Source: Pseudomonadota bacterium (lineage in GTDB: Bacteria > Pseudomonadota > Alphaproteobacteria > Rhizobiales > Rhizobiaceae). Taken from it: a stretch of 64,000 bases of DNA. The notes beneath the pieces are model-generated. The model worked only from the letters and a program-made list of their open reading frames with translations. It was not told where the DNA came from and searched no databases. This document shows, one piece after another, positions 44,996-54,170 of the stretch. The stretch covers positions 1 to 64,000 of the forward strand of contig JAEWDP010000034.1 of NCBI GenBank assembly GCA_023390055.1, written 5' to 3'. Made by a program: the position numbers and the translations under genes. Numbering within the stretch: the first letter of the stretch is position 1; every line of letters starts with the position of its first letter.

Positions 44996-45730
44996 TTAAC
45001 GACCACTGCCAAGGGTCCTGATTGCTTCATCGAAAGACGACTCAGTGTCGCGCATCAGGGATGAAATCGCCTCGAATGCACGGTTCACCTGAATGAGCTG
45101 TGTCATTTCGCTGAGACCGTTCACGTTCGACCCTTCGACATAGCCCTGGACCACGGCAACATCGTAGCTGTCGACGACAGGTTGCGGATTATCGGTCGGA
45201 AAGACACCGCTATTGTCTGCCCGAATGAAGCCCTGTGAAAGATCGGCGCTGAACAGACCGAGCATTGCAACCGTCTGGCCACCTTGCATGATGCGACCGT
45301 CGGCACCGACTGTTGGTGGGCCACCATTGCGGTTCAGCTGGATCGGAGCCCCTCCGGCATCGAGAACGGGATAGCCCATCAGGGAAACGAGTTCGCCGGT
45401 CTCACGCATTGTAAAGCGACCATCACGTGTGAGCGCCTGACCTGCCGGCGTGTCGATTGAAAACCAGGCATCGCCCTTGATCGCAAAATCAAGCGCGTTT
45501 CCGGTTTCCTGCAGCTGGCCTGTCCTCGTTGACAGATAGTCATTGCCCTGGGTCACGAACGCAACCTTGGCATTCAGTTCATTGCGCGTGCTGCTGAGAA
45601 CTTCGTCGAACTTGACCTCGGTGGCACGAAAACCGACGGTGTTCATGTTGGCCATGTTGTCGGCAATGGTATTCAGACGGCGCTCAAGCGCTATCTGGGA
45701 TGAAATTCCGACATAGAGTCCGGACTGCAT
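44996..45730 (-). CDS. flgF: Proximal rod protein FlgF
   Basis: A 244-residue rod protein: SGLYVGISSQIALERRLNTI, ADNMANMNTVGFRATEVKFD at the start; EGSNVNGLSEMTQLIQVNRA, FEAISSLMRDTESSFDEAIR at the end. It starts one base after the DUF1217 stop. Confidence 0.94.
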   Translation of the reverse strand: MQSGLYVGISSQIALERRLNTIADNMANMNTVGFRATEVKFDEVLSSTRNELNAKVAFVTQGNDYLSTRTGQLQETGNALDFAIKGDAWFSIDTPAGQALTRDGRFTMRETGELVSLMGYPVLDAGGAPIQLNRNGGPPTVGADGRIMQGGQTVAMLGLFSADLSQGFIRADNSGVFPTDNPQPVVDSYDVAVVQGYVEGSNVNGLSEMTQLIQVNRAFEAISSLMRDTESSFDEAIRTLGSGR

Positions 45731-45731
45731 G

Positions 45732-46508
45732 TTACTTGCCTCCGAGTTTCAGTGCATTGATGGAAATGAGGAGATCTGTGGAAATGCCCCTTGTCGAAGG
45801 TGTAAAGAGCGACACGGTGGTATCCGCTGCCGTAGAATTGTTCAGCTCCCACAGCGCCGAAAACCTCTCCAGGAACTTGGAGACCTTGGCGGGATCCTGG
45901 AAGCTTTCGATATCGACGGCATCCGCGATGAATTCGGCCTGACGGTCCACATCGAGAGCAGCCATTTCGGCAGGAAGCTGCAAAACGGTGCGCACGACCT
46001 CCGCCAGGGCGTCATCAGCCAGGATTTCCATCCCGGACTTGATCGATGGTGCCATCCGCTCGAAATAGAGCGCCAGGCGAACACCGGCATTGTCGGCTCC
46101 CGCATCTTCTTCCAGTGTCTGTCGCTGATACTTGTCGATGACACCCTTTTGGGCCTTCTCGAATGCGGTGGTCGCATCCTCGAACGCTTCGAAATTGAAT
46201 GTTTCGGCAAGGGCTGCATAGCGCTTGTCGGCCAGCTGATTGGCAAATGTATCAGGATCCTTGATACCTTCGGTCAATACCTTGCGGATGAACGCCTTGG
46301 CATATGCCATGTCTTCAAGGCCATGAGCTTTCAGAGCATAATTGTAGATCCGGCTGTCTGCCATGAAGTCGTCGACTGACTTGATATTTCCGATATTGGA
46401 AAGGTAGTAGGCGCTTTCGCGCGCGACTTCCGGCTTTTCAGCAACCCTTGCAAGGGACGTCGGGAGATTGCGGCTGATGGACGTATAGCTCGCGTAAGTT
46501 GTGATCAT
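45732..46508 (-). CDS. DUF1217 protein, first gene of the rod/ring operon
   Basis: A 258-residue alpha-helical soluble protein of the DUF1217 family, common upstream of flgF in rhizobia. It opens MITTYASYTSISRNLPTSLA and contains YLSNIGNIKSVDDFMADSRI, YNYALKAHGLEDMAYAKAFI. Some rhizobial genomes carry several copies in flagellar loci; no role is established to my knowledge. It is divergent from motA, with a 203-base region holding both promoters. Confidence 0.8.
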   Translation of the reverse strand: MITTYASYTSISRNLPTSLARVAEKPEVARESAYYLSNIGNIKSVDDFMADSRIYNYALKAHGLEDMAYAKAFIRKVLTEGIKDPDTFANQLADKRYAALAETFNFEAFEDATTAFEKAQKGVIDKYQRQTLEEDAGADNAGVRLALYFERMAPSIKSGMEILADDALAEVVRTVLQLPAEMAALDVDRQAEFIADAVDIESFQDPAKVSKFLERFSALWELNNSTAADTTVSLFTPSTRGISTDLLISINALKLGGK

Positions 46509-46711
46509 ATCTGTTCCCCGCTTAGTCCGCCAGCCTGTCGCCGGTCGCGCAATTTGCCCGTTTGCACACCAGACCTAGGGACGAAGACTTGCGCGAAGCT
46601 GAATATACTTAAGCAACGGCACCTTCATCGCAGCCCAAGGCCAAACAGCCTCACGCAAGCCAGAGGCGTTATCCCGGACCGATAAGCTTAATGACGAGTG
46701 CGGGTATACGA

Positions 46712-47584
46712 ATGAATATTCTTATCGGTTTGATGATAACGTTCGGCTGCGTCATCGGTGGATACATGGCCATGGGCGGCCATCTGGATGTACTCATACA
46801 GCCTTTCGAACTGATGATCATCGCTGGTGCGGGTATCGGCGGCTTTGTCGTTGCAAACCCGATGAAGGTCGTCAAGGATTCCGGAAGGGCACTCGCTGAG
46901 GTCTTCAGGAACTCTGTCCCGAAAGAGCGCAACTATCTCGATGTGCTTGGCGTTTTATATGCGCTGATGCGCGACCTGCGGACAAAGTCCCGCAACGAGA
47001 TCGAAGCGCATATCGATAACCCGGACGAATCCTCGATCTTCCAAACGGCTCCCAACCTCCTGAAGAACAGGGAACTCACAGCGTTCATCTGCGACTACGT
47101 GCGCCTGATCATTATCGGCAACGCCCGCTCCCACGAGATCGAGGCGCTGATGGACGAAGAACTCGACACCCTGATGCACGACAAGATGAAGCCCTATTAC
47201 GCCATCTCCCAGATGAGCGACAGCTTCCCGGCCATTGGTATCGTTGCAGCCGTACTCGGCGTCATCAAGGCCCTTGGAAAGATCAACGAAACGCCCGAAA
47301 TCCTTGGCGGACTGATTGGTGCTGCCCTGGTCGGCACCATGCTCGGCATCATCCTTTCCTATTCTGTCGCCACACCGATCGCCTCTCAGATCAAGGTCGT
47401 TCGCACCCGGCAGCATCGCCTCTTCATCATCGTGAAGCAGACACTGCTTGCCTACATGAACGGCTCCGTTCCCCAGGTGGCCCTGGAATATGGACGCAAG
47501 ACGATTTCCAACCAAGAACGCCCATCGATCGATGCAGTCGAACAGGAAATGATGAACCCGGGTGGAGATAACAAGGCGGCATGA
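46712..47584 (+). CDS. motA: Flagellar motor stator protein MotA
   Basis: A 290-residue protein with four membrane helices. The start [20 protein letters not shown] and the loop [19 protein letters not shown] match Mot[21 protein letters not shown] holds the conserved Pro of the third helix and [14 protein letters not shown] sequence (here [15 protein letters not shown]) the fourth. ATG 46712 is preferred to 46691 because it matches the family start; neither has a strong ribosome binding site. It pairs with MotB at 26275-27537, far away in another operon. Its stop overlaps fliM. Confidence 0.95.
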   Translation: MNILIGLMITFGCVIGGYMAMGGHLDVLIQPFELMIIAGAGIGGFVVANPMKVVKDSGRALAEVFRNSVPKERNYLDVLGVLYALMRDLRTKSRNEIEAHIDNPDESSIFQTAPNLLKNRELTAFICDYVRLIIIGNARSHEIEALMDEELDTLMHDKMKPYYAISQMSDSFPAIGIVAAVLGVIKALGKINETPEILGGLIGAALVGTMLGIILSYSVATPIASQIKVVRTRQHRLFIIVKQTLLAYMNGSVPQVALEYGRKTISNQERPSIDAVEQEMMNPGGDNKAA

Positions 47585-48537
47585 TGACGACCAGCAAAGC
47601 CAGGCAAAATGTGCCTGCTCCAATGGACCACGCTCTTCTTGCAAGGTTGACGGGCGGGCTTGGCAGCAAACAGTCGATTGAGCGGATCAGCGGCGATTTC
47701 GGTTCTCTCTACTCAAGTCTTTATCCGGATGTCTTTGACAGCGAGACCGGCATTCCAGTCGACATCAGCTATCTTAGCTGCACATCCGGGCTTATGACCG
47801 ACCTCATTGCCGACCTCGGAGATACGTTCACATTGTCGGATGCGTCGCTGCGCAACTGGTGCCCGAACTTCGTGCTTGCCTGCGGTAACAGCTTCGTCAT
47901 CGCCGTGATGGAGCGGATGCTGGGCGCTGAACCTTTGACGATCGAGCAACCGTTTGAGCGTCCCCTGTCCGAAATCGAACTCGACCTTGCTCATATGGTC
48001 ATCGACAAGATGGCGGATGTCTTGCGATCGGGTATCAACGCTCCCGGAGGTTTCGAAGCCACCATGGCGCGTCCGCATAATGCGGAAGATCGTCCACAAC
48101 CGGACGATACGGTCAAAAGCGAGTTCGGCGTTACCATTCGCCTCCATGTCGAGTTTGGAAAGGTAACCTCAGAACTCGTATTAATCATTCCTCAGCACGC
48201 ATTCCTGAAGACGAAAATCATCGTTCCCAAGGCAACAGGACAGTTGCTGAAAAGCCAGGAAGAATGGCAGGAACGTCTGCGTGAACAGGTAAAACGCTCA
48301 CAGGTCACGCTTCAGGCGCGAATCTCTCTCCAGCCTCTGACGCTTGGAACGATATCACGGCTGGTGCCGGGTGATGTCATCAGCTTTCAGGACACAAAAG
48401 ACGTCTCGGTCCACGTAAGCGCAAACGGCAAGGATATGTATTCGTGTGAACTTGGTCGTTCCGGCGAGCGATACACGGTGCGTGTGAAAGACAACTTCAA
48501 CACGGATGACGAAATCCTCAATCATTTGATCGGTTAG
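47581..48537 (+). CDS. fliM: Flagellar motor switch protein FliM
   Basis: A 318-residue C-ring protein, of the divergent rhizobial type. The middle CheC-like domain includes [20 protein letters not shown] and [15 protein letters not shown]; the C-terminal SpoA domain includes [20 protein letters not shown]. The N-terminal CheY-binding EIDxLL peptide of enteric FliM is not seen. The start overlaps motA (ATGATGA). Confidence 0.9.
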   Translation: MMTTSKARQNVPAPMDHALLARLTGGLGSKQSIERISGDFGSLYSSLYPDVFDSETGIPVDISYLSCTSGLMTDLIADLGDTFTLSDASLRNWCPNFVLACGNSFVIAVMERMLGAEPLTIEQPFERPLSEIELDLAHMVIDKMADVLRSGINAPGGFEATMARPHNAEDRPQPDDTVKSEFGVTIRLHVEFGKVTSELVLIIPQHAFLKTKIIVPKATGQLLKSQEEWQERLREQVKRSQVTLQARISLQPLTLGTISRLVPGDVISFQDTKDVSVHVSANGKDMYSCELGRSGERYTVRVKDNFNTDDEILNHLIG

Positions 48538-48609
48538 ACAAAAACTTGTGGGCAGCAAACCCGTTCCACAAGGCAGGCTGACACAAGTTTCAACGGGAAT
48601 AATAATCGC

Positions 48610-49227
48610 ATGGCTACGAAGAAGACACCTGTGATCGAAGACGACGCCTTGATGCCCGGCACCGACGGTGGCGAGCTCGATCAGGCAATCGACAACCTGC
48701 GCGGCGTATTAAAGGCCGACGACGAAGGCATTCCAGGCTTTGATGCCGACTTCGGGTCGGTTGGTGACAGCGTTGCGCCTGGTGAACCGCCAAGCTTCGG
48801 CGCAGACATCGGTGAACCGGCTCTTGGCGATTTTGGTGGCACCGACCTTGGAACAGCCGATTTCGATGGATCGGATTTTGGTGCGAGCCCGTCTGTCAAC
48901 AATGGCTTCGATCAAGCGGATTTCGGAAGCGATCCACTCCCCGGAAACGTACAGGAACCGGGCAGCGGGCTGACTGCCAATATCGATCTGATCATGGATA
49001 TTCCAATCGATGTCGAGATCGTGCTCGGATCCAGCAGGATGCAAGTCTCCGGCCTGATGGAACTCGAGGAAGGTGCAATCATCGCCCTGGACAAGAAGAT
49101 CGGTGAACCCGTCGAGATCATGGTCAACGGACGACGTATCGGCAAGGGCGAGATCACTGTTCTCGAAGGAGACGACACGCGTTTTGGCGTGAAAGTAACT
49201 GAGATACTGAGCACAGAACGAGCCTGA
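48610..49227 (+). CDS. fliN: Flagellar motor switch protein FliN with long acidic N-terminus
   Basis: A 205-residue protein. The C-terminal ~80 residues are the SpoA domain of FliN: NIDLIMDIPIDVEIVLGSSR, IIALDKKIGEPVEIMVNGRR, then IGKGEITVLEGDDTRFGVKV. The first ~115 residues are acidic and glycine-rich with repeated DFG/FGxD motifs and no evident fold. FliN of enterics is about 137 residues; rhizobial FliN is usually longer. It follows fliM by 72 bases. Confidence 0.92.
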   Translation: MATKKTPVIEDDALMPGTDGGELDQAIDNLRGVLKADDEGIPGFDADFGSVGDSVAPGEPPSFGADIGEPALGDFGGTDLGTADFDGSDFGASPSVNNGFDQADFGSDPLPGNVQEPGSGLTANIDLIMDIPIDVEIVLGSSRMQVSGLMELEEGAIIALDKKIGEPVEIMVNGRRIGKGEITVLEGDDTRFGVKVTEILSTERA

Positions 49228-49258
49228 CCCCGGTTAGGGACAGAGAGGGAAGAAGACC

Positions 49259-50302
49259 ATGATGGACTTTGACGACTTCAGCAGCGCTGTTTCTGCGAAG
49301 CCGCTGTCCCAATCGGATAAAGCGGCAGCCGTACTTCTGGCGATGGGCAAAGGTGTTGCCGGCAAACTCCTCAAGTATTTTACCCAGAGCGAGTTGCAGA
49401 CAATCATTGCATCCGCCCAGCGGCTGCGGGCAATTCCGCCTGACGAATTGCTTGTTCTCGTCAATGAGTTCGAAGACCTGTTTACTGAAGGAGCAGGTCT
49501 CATGGATAATGCGGCAGCGATCGAAGCCATCCTCGAAGAAGGCCTGACACCGGAAGAAGTTGACGGCCTGCTCGGTCGTCGTACCGCGTTCCAGGCGTAT
49601 GAATCATCCATCTGGGATCGACTTCAGGACGCCGACCCGGCCTTCATCGCGAAGTATCTCTCGCGCGAGCATCCGCAGACCATTGCCTATATACTGTCCA
49701 TGCTGCCTTCCGCATTTGGCGCGAAGGTATTGTTGCAATTGCCCGAAAGCCGGCGCGCAGACATCATGAACCGCACGGTCAACATGAAGGATGTCAGTCC
49801 CAAGGCCGCGCAAATCATCGAAACTCGCGTCGTTGACCTGATTGGCGCGATCGAGGCTGAGCGCAACTCCAATGGCTCTGCCAAGGTTGCCGATCTGATG
49901 AACGAACTGGACAAGCCGCAGGTCGACACGCTGCTGATCTCGCTTGAATCCATCAGCAAGGATGCTGTCAACAAGGTCCGTCCAAAGATCTTCCTCTTCG
50001 AGGACCTCCTGCGCATGCCGCAGCGCAGTCGCGTACTTTTATTGAACGACGTGACGGCCGACATCTTGACGATGGCGTTGCGTGGCGCCAGTGCAGAAAT
50101 CAAGGAATGCGTGCTTTCTGCCATTAGCCCGCGCCAACGTCGCATGATCGAATCCGATCTTGAAGTGCCGAGCACCTCGCTTAATCCGCGAGAGGTTGCC
50201 GTTGCCCGCCGTGCCGTTGCTCAAGAAGCAATCCGGCTCGCCGGCTCCGGCCAGATCCTGCTCAAGGAGCCGGAAGAGGGTGAAGGCGCACAGGCCGCAT
50301 AA
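49259..50302 (+). CDS. fliG: Flagellar motor switch protein FliG
   Basis: A 347-residue C-ring protein that interacts with MotA and with FliF. The N-terminal LSQSDKAAAVLLAMGKGVAG, the central EHPQTIAYILSMLPSAFGAK VLLQLP-type armadillo segment and the C-terminal charged helix region are present (IFLFEDLLRMPQRSRVLLLN). The ribosome binding site is GAGGGAAGAAG. ATG 49262 is an adjacent alternative. It ends 33 bases from the convergent LuxR-family gene. Confidence 0.95.
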   Translation: MMDFDDFSSAVSAKPLSQSDKAAAVLLAMGKGVAGKLLKYFTQSELQTIIASAQRLRAIPPDELLVLVNEFEDLFTEGAGLMDNAAAIEAILEEGLTPEEVDGLLGRRTAFQAYESSIWDRLQDADPAFIAKYLSREHPQTIAYILSMLPSAFGAKVLLQLPESRRADIMNRTVNMKDVSPKAAQIIETRVVDLIGAIEAERNSNGSAKVADLMNELDKPQVDTLLISLESISKDAVNKVRPKIFLFEDLLRMPQRSRVLLLNDVTADILTMALRGASAEIKECVLSAISPRQRRMIESDLEVPSTSLNPREVAVARRAVAQEAIRLAGSGQILLKEPEEGEGAQAA

Positions 50303-50335
50303 TGCAGTGCGTGCCTGGTTTAGCGCCATCTTCCT

Positions 50336-51070
50336 TTATAACTTCACAATCTCCAATTTAATTGCCCGCGCCGCGGCCTCAGACAGCGTTGTTGCCGATA
50401 ATTTGGCGCGAACGTTATCGAAGTGGAACCTTACCGTTCTTGGCGAAAGACCGAGACTGCGGGCAATGTCCTTTGCAGATGATCCAGCGACGAGATAGTG
50501 TAAACAATGCAGCTCCCGCGGCGTCAGCCCTGGAGTATCCACGCTGGCTCGCATCCCACGCAGGTTCACGATCTTTTCATGAAGCTGCTGACCAATGAAC
50601 AACAGCTCGGCCTTTCGACGCGTTCGAAATTCCTCCCATTCATCGTTCTTTACGTTTGAGGTAAACGTAAACAAGACTGTTTCGGATGGATGTGTACGGA
50701 TCGGTATTGTGTATCCCTGGCGCCCAACGCCATAGCTGTCTGCTTTCTTGAAGAACTGGCACACATGATAGGGTTCGCGGTCTACATCTTTCCAGTCGAG
50801 CGGCAGATTTGACTGGCGTCCGGAAACAACCGTTGGATCAATCCTGAAATAGTTCCTGCTGGTATATTCCTGCACCCATTGATGCTCATAGGTCAGCATA
50901 AGGATAGGGTTCTTGCGGAAGGATCCTTCGATATGCGCTGCAAGATAGACAATGTTTTCCAATCGGTAGAGATCGCGCATCTCAAACAGCAGATATGCGA
51001 TCTCCCTTTGACTTCTGGCGGTGGAAATCTTGTCCAGAACGTAACTGAATACTTCAGGGTCAATTTGCAT
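50336..51070 (-). CDS. LuxR-family regulator with AHL-binding-type domain
   Basis: A 244-residue protein with an autoinducer-binding-like domain (about 20-170) and a GerE helix-turn-helix (about 180-240). All six ligand-pocket residues of TraR/LuxR are present: Trp65, Tyr69, Asp78, Pro79, Trp93 and Gly119 (YTIPI follows). The three invariant DNA-domain residues Glu186, Leu190 and Gly196 have canonical spacing. No luxI-type synthase is in the window, so it may be a LuxR solo. It is on the opposite strand between fliG and flhB; other rhizobia place the LuxR-type motility regulators visN and visR near this spot, so kinship to VisN/VisR is an alternative. A palindrome TTCGTACGAA at 51094-51103, 24 bases upstream, could be an autoregulatory site. 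Confidence 0.88.
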   Translation of the reverse strand: MQIDPEVFSYVLDKISTARSQREIAYLLFEMRDLYRLENIVYLAAHIEGSFRKNPILMLTYEHQWVQEYTSRNYFRIDPTVVSGRQSNLPLDWKDVDREPYHVCQFFKKADSYGVGRQGYTIPIRTHPSETVLFTFTSNVKNDEWEEFRTRRKAELLFIGQQLHEKIVNLRGMRASVDTPGLTPRELHCLHYLVAGSSAKDIARSLGLSPRTVRFHFDNVRAKLSATTLSEAAARAIKLEIVKL

Positions 51071-51464
51071 AGAAATGCCTCTCCCTGTTGAACTTCGTAC
51101 GAAATGTATCTCAAGGTTGTATATGTCAGATCAAGAGACGACAATCCCGAAATTCCGTTAGGCATGGCTTGGCTGACGTCACCCATATTTTAGGCGAAGA
51201 CGGTCAATGCAATCCGGCAATCAGCAACCAGTCGTGCAACGTAACCAGGATAGAACCGCACATGCATTTGCCTGCCTGCAGCAGACAGCTGCAGCACGTC
51301 TTCGCGATGGTCGTCAGCCAAGTGTTCGCAAGGGCTCTTGGCATGCAGCATGCCCATAAGCGTTTCATTGCATCGCCTCATAAGCCGGTCCGCCGGCTGC
51401 CCACAGCCTTTTCGATGACCCGATTATCTTCGATGGCGTAATGCTGTAATCTCTGTTCCTCGCC
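51071..51464. other. Divergent intergenic region between luxR-type gene and flhB
   Basis: The 394 bases contain the promoters of both genes. The only notable motif is the palindrome TTCGTACGAA at 51094-51103, close to the luxR-type start. Open frames on both strands (for example 51190-51381 minus, 51088-51441 plus) have no recognisable family, start signal or coding pattern and are not called. Confidence 0.45.
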
Positions 51465-52553
51465 TTGGCCGATTCGTCGGGACTGGACACCTTGTCAGAA
51501 GATAAAGACAGTAAAACAGAACAGCCGACAGCCAAGAAGCTGACTGATGCCGCAGCCAAGGGCAATGTCCCCTTCGCGCGCGAGGTCCCGATCTTTGCCT
51601 CCATGCTCGCCTTCTACATCTTCCTGGTGTTCTTCCTGCCGTCGGGTGCCACCAGTCTGGCCACAACGCTGAAGGATCTGTTCTCGCAGCCTGACCAGTG
51701 GCGACTTGAAAATACTCCGGATGTGGTTTCGCTCAGCGTCCATCTTGGCTGGTCGATTGCCGGTTTTCTGGCACCTGTCATGGTCCTTTTCATCGTTTTC
51801 GGCCTTGGCTCGTCGCTTGCCCAGAACATGCCGTCCATGGTGCTGGAGCGGATCCGCCCTCAAATCTCCCGCATTTCACCGAAGAAGGGCTTCGAGCGGA
51901 TCTACAGCCTGCCGGGCATGGTCGAGTTCGGAAAGTCGTTCTTCAAGATCCTGATCGTGTCGGTCATCATGTATTTCGCATTGCGCTCCGAGTTCTACGG
52001 CACGCTTGATGCAATGTTTTCCGATCCGCAGGTCATCCTCGTGAAACTCGACACAATCGTCCGCAAGATGGTGGTCGTCGTTCTTCTGGCAACTGCACTT
52101 CTTGCGGCCGTCGATGTCGCGTGGTCACGTCACCACTGGTTTACACAGCTCAAGATGACCAAGCAGGAAGTCAAGGACGAATATAAGCAAGCGCAAGGTG
52201 ATCCGCTTGTAAAGTCCAGGCAACGCTCGCTTGCTCGCGACCGGGCGCGCCGGCGCATGATGGACAGCGTTCCGCGGGCAACCCTCGTCATTGCCAATCC
52301 AACTCACTATGCGGTCGCCCTGCGTTACGTGCGCGAAGAAAACGATGCGCCCGTGGTTGTGGCGAAGGGTCAGGACCTCATCGCGCTCAGGATTCGCGAA
52401 ATTGCGGAGACCAACGGCATTCCTGTCTTCGAAGATCCGCCGCTCGCCCGCTCCATGTTTGCGCAAGTCTCGGTTGATAGCGTTATCCCATCAGCCTTCT
52501 ACAAGGCCGTGGCGGAACTCGTTCACCGGGTTTACGCATCCCGGTCGCACTAG
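51465..52553 (+). CDS. flhB: Flagellar export switch protein FlhB
   Basis: A 362-residue inner-membrane protein with four helices and a cytoplasmic autocleavage domain; the NPTH motif is at 278-281 (cleavage between Asn and Pro) in [16 protein letters not shown]. The charged start [18 protein letters not shown] is typical. There is no ATG in the right place: the start must be TTG at 51465 or TTG at 51492 (giving MSEDKDSK). Neither has a strong ribosome binding site, suggesting low translation. The small gene 52556 follows after two bases. Confidence 0.93.
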   Translation: MADSSGLDTLSEDKDSKTEQPTAKKLTDAAAKGNVPFAREVPIFASMLAFYIFLVFFLPSGATSLATTLKDLFSQPDQWRLENTPDVVSLSVHLGWSIAGFLAPVMVLFIVFGLGSSLAQNMPSMVLERIRPQISRISPKKGFERIYSLPGMVEFGKSFFKILIVSVIMYFALRSEFYGTLDAMFSDPQVILVKLDTIVRKMVVVVLLATALLAAVDVAWSRHHWFTQLKMTKQEVKDEYKQAQGDPLVKSRQRSLARDRARRRMMDSVPRATLVIANPTHYAVALRYVREENDAPVVVAKGQDLIALRIREIAETNGIPVFEDPPLARSMFAQVSVDSVIPSAFYKAVAELVHRVYASRSH

Positions 52554-52555
52554 CA

Positions 52556-53017
52556 ATGGATACGCCGAGCATCATGAAAAAATGCGACCACTCTCTAGAA
52601 CGCGAGAAGATCCTGGCAGAGGCAATCAGCCCTATAGCCACGGAATTGCGGCTGCTGGATGCCGGCGACCTGATTTCCTTGCTGCGCATGGAGTGTTATG
52701 GAAATCTCGCAGATCTGGTCTCATCGGCGGCCGAACTCTATTTCCATCCGGGCACGGTCAATTTCGGCGCGGGTGGTGATTATACGCTGGAATGGAGCGG
52801 AGCACCGAAGGTCGTTCTCGATCTGGAAATCAAGCCGCAAGGCGTCTCCGTCTATGCGCGCCTGACACTTGCCGATACCGAAGCCGCAATTGAAATCGAC
52901 CATATCGCCTTCGAAAATCCCCTGGATGATCCCGAAGAGAATACTCAGCTTCTGGAACGGGTACTTCGCGAAGCGCGATTTCTGAAATCAAACCCGCCAC
53001 TGGCACTCGCAAGCTGA
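52556..53017 (+). CDS. Hypothetical protein downstream of flhB
   Basis: A 153-residue soluble protein. Segments ILAEAISPIATELRLLDAGD, LISLLRMECYGNLADLVSSA and the beta-rich VLDLEIKPQGVSVYARLTLA are conspicuous, but I do not recognise a family. It starts two bases after flhB and marks the right border of the flagellar genes, so it is probably co-transcribed and may assist export or surface structure. ATG 52574 is an alternative start. Confidence 0.7.
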   Translation: MDTPSIMKKCDHSLEREKILAEAISPIATELRLLDAGDLISLLRMECYGNLADLVSSAAELYFHPGTVNFGAGGDYTLEWSGAPKVVLDLEIKPQGVSVYARLTLADTEAAIEIDHIAFENPLDDPEENTQLLERVLREARFLKSNPPLALAS

Positions 53018-53171
53018 GGCAGACATATTTCCCCGGCCCAAGCAGAACCAAAAGGCTGGCATTCAATCTGGCGTTTTTTACCTCAGTCTTTGCGGCATGA
53101 AGAACCCGATCTTGCCGGGGCCATCATGAGGTGAGGACACTTCTTCCCGTTCAGTAAACCTTCCAGAAACC

Positions 53172-54170
53172 TCAATTCGCAGCCAAGCGACTCGCCAGCG
53201 CGATCGCCGCTTCGATCGCGCCGGTATTTGCGACCCCCTTGCCAACGATATCGAAGGCCGTTCCATGGGCGGGTGTCGTAAAGACGGTATCCAGGCCTGC
53301 GGTGACCGTGACACCCCGATTAAAACCACGCATCTTCGTCGCGATCTGGCCCTGATCGTGATACATTGACAGCACACCGTCATAGTCGCCGGCAAAGGCT
53401 TTCAGATAGACAGTATCGGATGGGAACGGCCCCTCGCATAAGATCCCGCTTTCAGCCATCGCGACGACAACCGGACGGATAATTTCGATTTCCTCCATAC
53501 CGAAGAGGCCACCTTCACCGGCATGCGGATTGAGGGCCGCCACCGCCAGTCTCGGTGTCGTAATGCCGGCTTTTTTCATCATCGTTGTCGCAAGCTTGAT
53601 CGCTGCCTCGATCGCGGGGCCATCAATCTGGTCAAGTGCCTGACGCAACGAAACATGCGAGGTGACCCGGGACATCCATTGGTTATCGAGGACGTTCATC
53701 TCGCTGAAATAGGTCTTGTGGCCAAGCAGGTGAGCAAACATCTTGTGCTCATCGGGAAATTTCCAGCCGCCGTCATACATCGCACGCTTGTTCAACGGCG
53801 CAAAGGTAATCGCGTCAACCTCGCCCGCCCTGGAGAAGTCGATTGCCCGCGACAGGGTTTCCCCGGTAAGTCGCCCGGACTGCGCGCTGGCCACACCTTC
53901 GGGGTAGAGCGCCGGATCGGTATTGGCGAGATCGACAAGCGGAATTGCCGCTTGCGACCAATCCACAGAGCCGGGGTTGTCATAGCGCCGATATTCAAAG
54001 GAAACGGCTGCCTGTCGCATGCCAAGATCAAGCACCCTCGCATCGCCAATAACGACGAGACGGGCGACTTGCCGCAATCTTGCGTCAGACAGGATACGGG
54101 CCACAAGTTCGGGACCGATGCCTGTGCAGTCTCCTGGTGTCAGGGCAATGCGTGGTAGATTGTTTGTCAT
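53172..54170 (-). CDS. PdxA-family 4-phosphohydroxy-acid dehydrogenase
   Basis: A 332-residue NAD-dependent oxidoreductase of the PdxA family (LPRIALTPGDCTGIGPELVA, FAPLNKRAMYDGGWKFPDEH, AALNPHAGEGGLFGMEEIEI, YHDQGQIATKMRGFNRGVTV). Classical PdxA acts in pyridoxine synthesis; the PdxA2 branch oxidises phosphorylated threonate and similar acids. No DUF1537 kinase, the usual PdxA2 partner, is present. Placement after a tartrate-type dehydrogenase favours a catabolic role. The ATG overlaps the stop of that gene (ATGA). Confidence 0.85.
   Translation of the reverse strand: MTNNLPRIALTPGDCTGIGPELVARILSDARLRQVARLVVIGDARVLDLGMRQAAVSFEYRRYDNPGSVDWSQAAIPLVDLANTDPALYPEGVASAQSGRLTGETLSRAIDFSRAGEVDAITFAPLNKRAMYDGGWKFPDEHKMFAHLLGHKTYFSEMNVLDNQWMSRVTSHVSLRQALDQIDGPAIEAAIKLATTMMKKAGITTPRLAVAALNPHAGEGGLFGMEEIEIIRPVVVAMAESGILCEGPFPSDTVYLKAFAGDYDGVLSMYHDQGQIATKMRGFNRGVTVTAGLDTVFTTPAHGTAFDIVGKGVANTGAIEAAIALASRLAAN

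Noticed and set aside
46955..47644. 229-codon open frame on the minus strand
   Set aside because: Antisense to motA and fliM; no ribosome binding site or recognised domain.
51190..51381. 63-codon minus-strand frame in the gap between the luxR-type gene and flhB
   Set aside because: No ribosome binding site, no family, and it lies in the region expected to hold two promoters.
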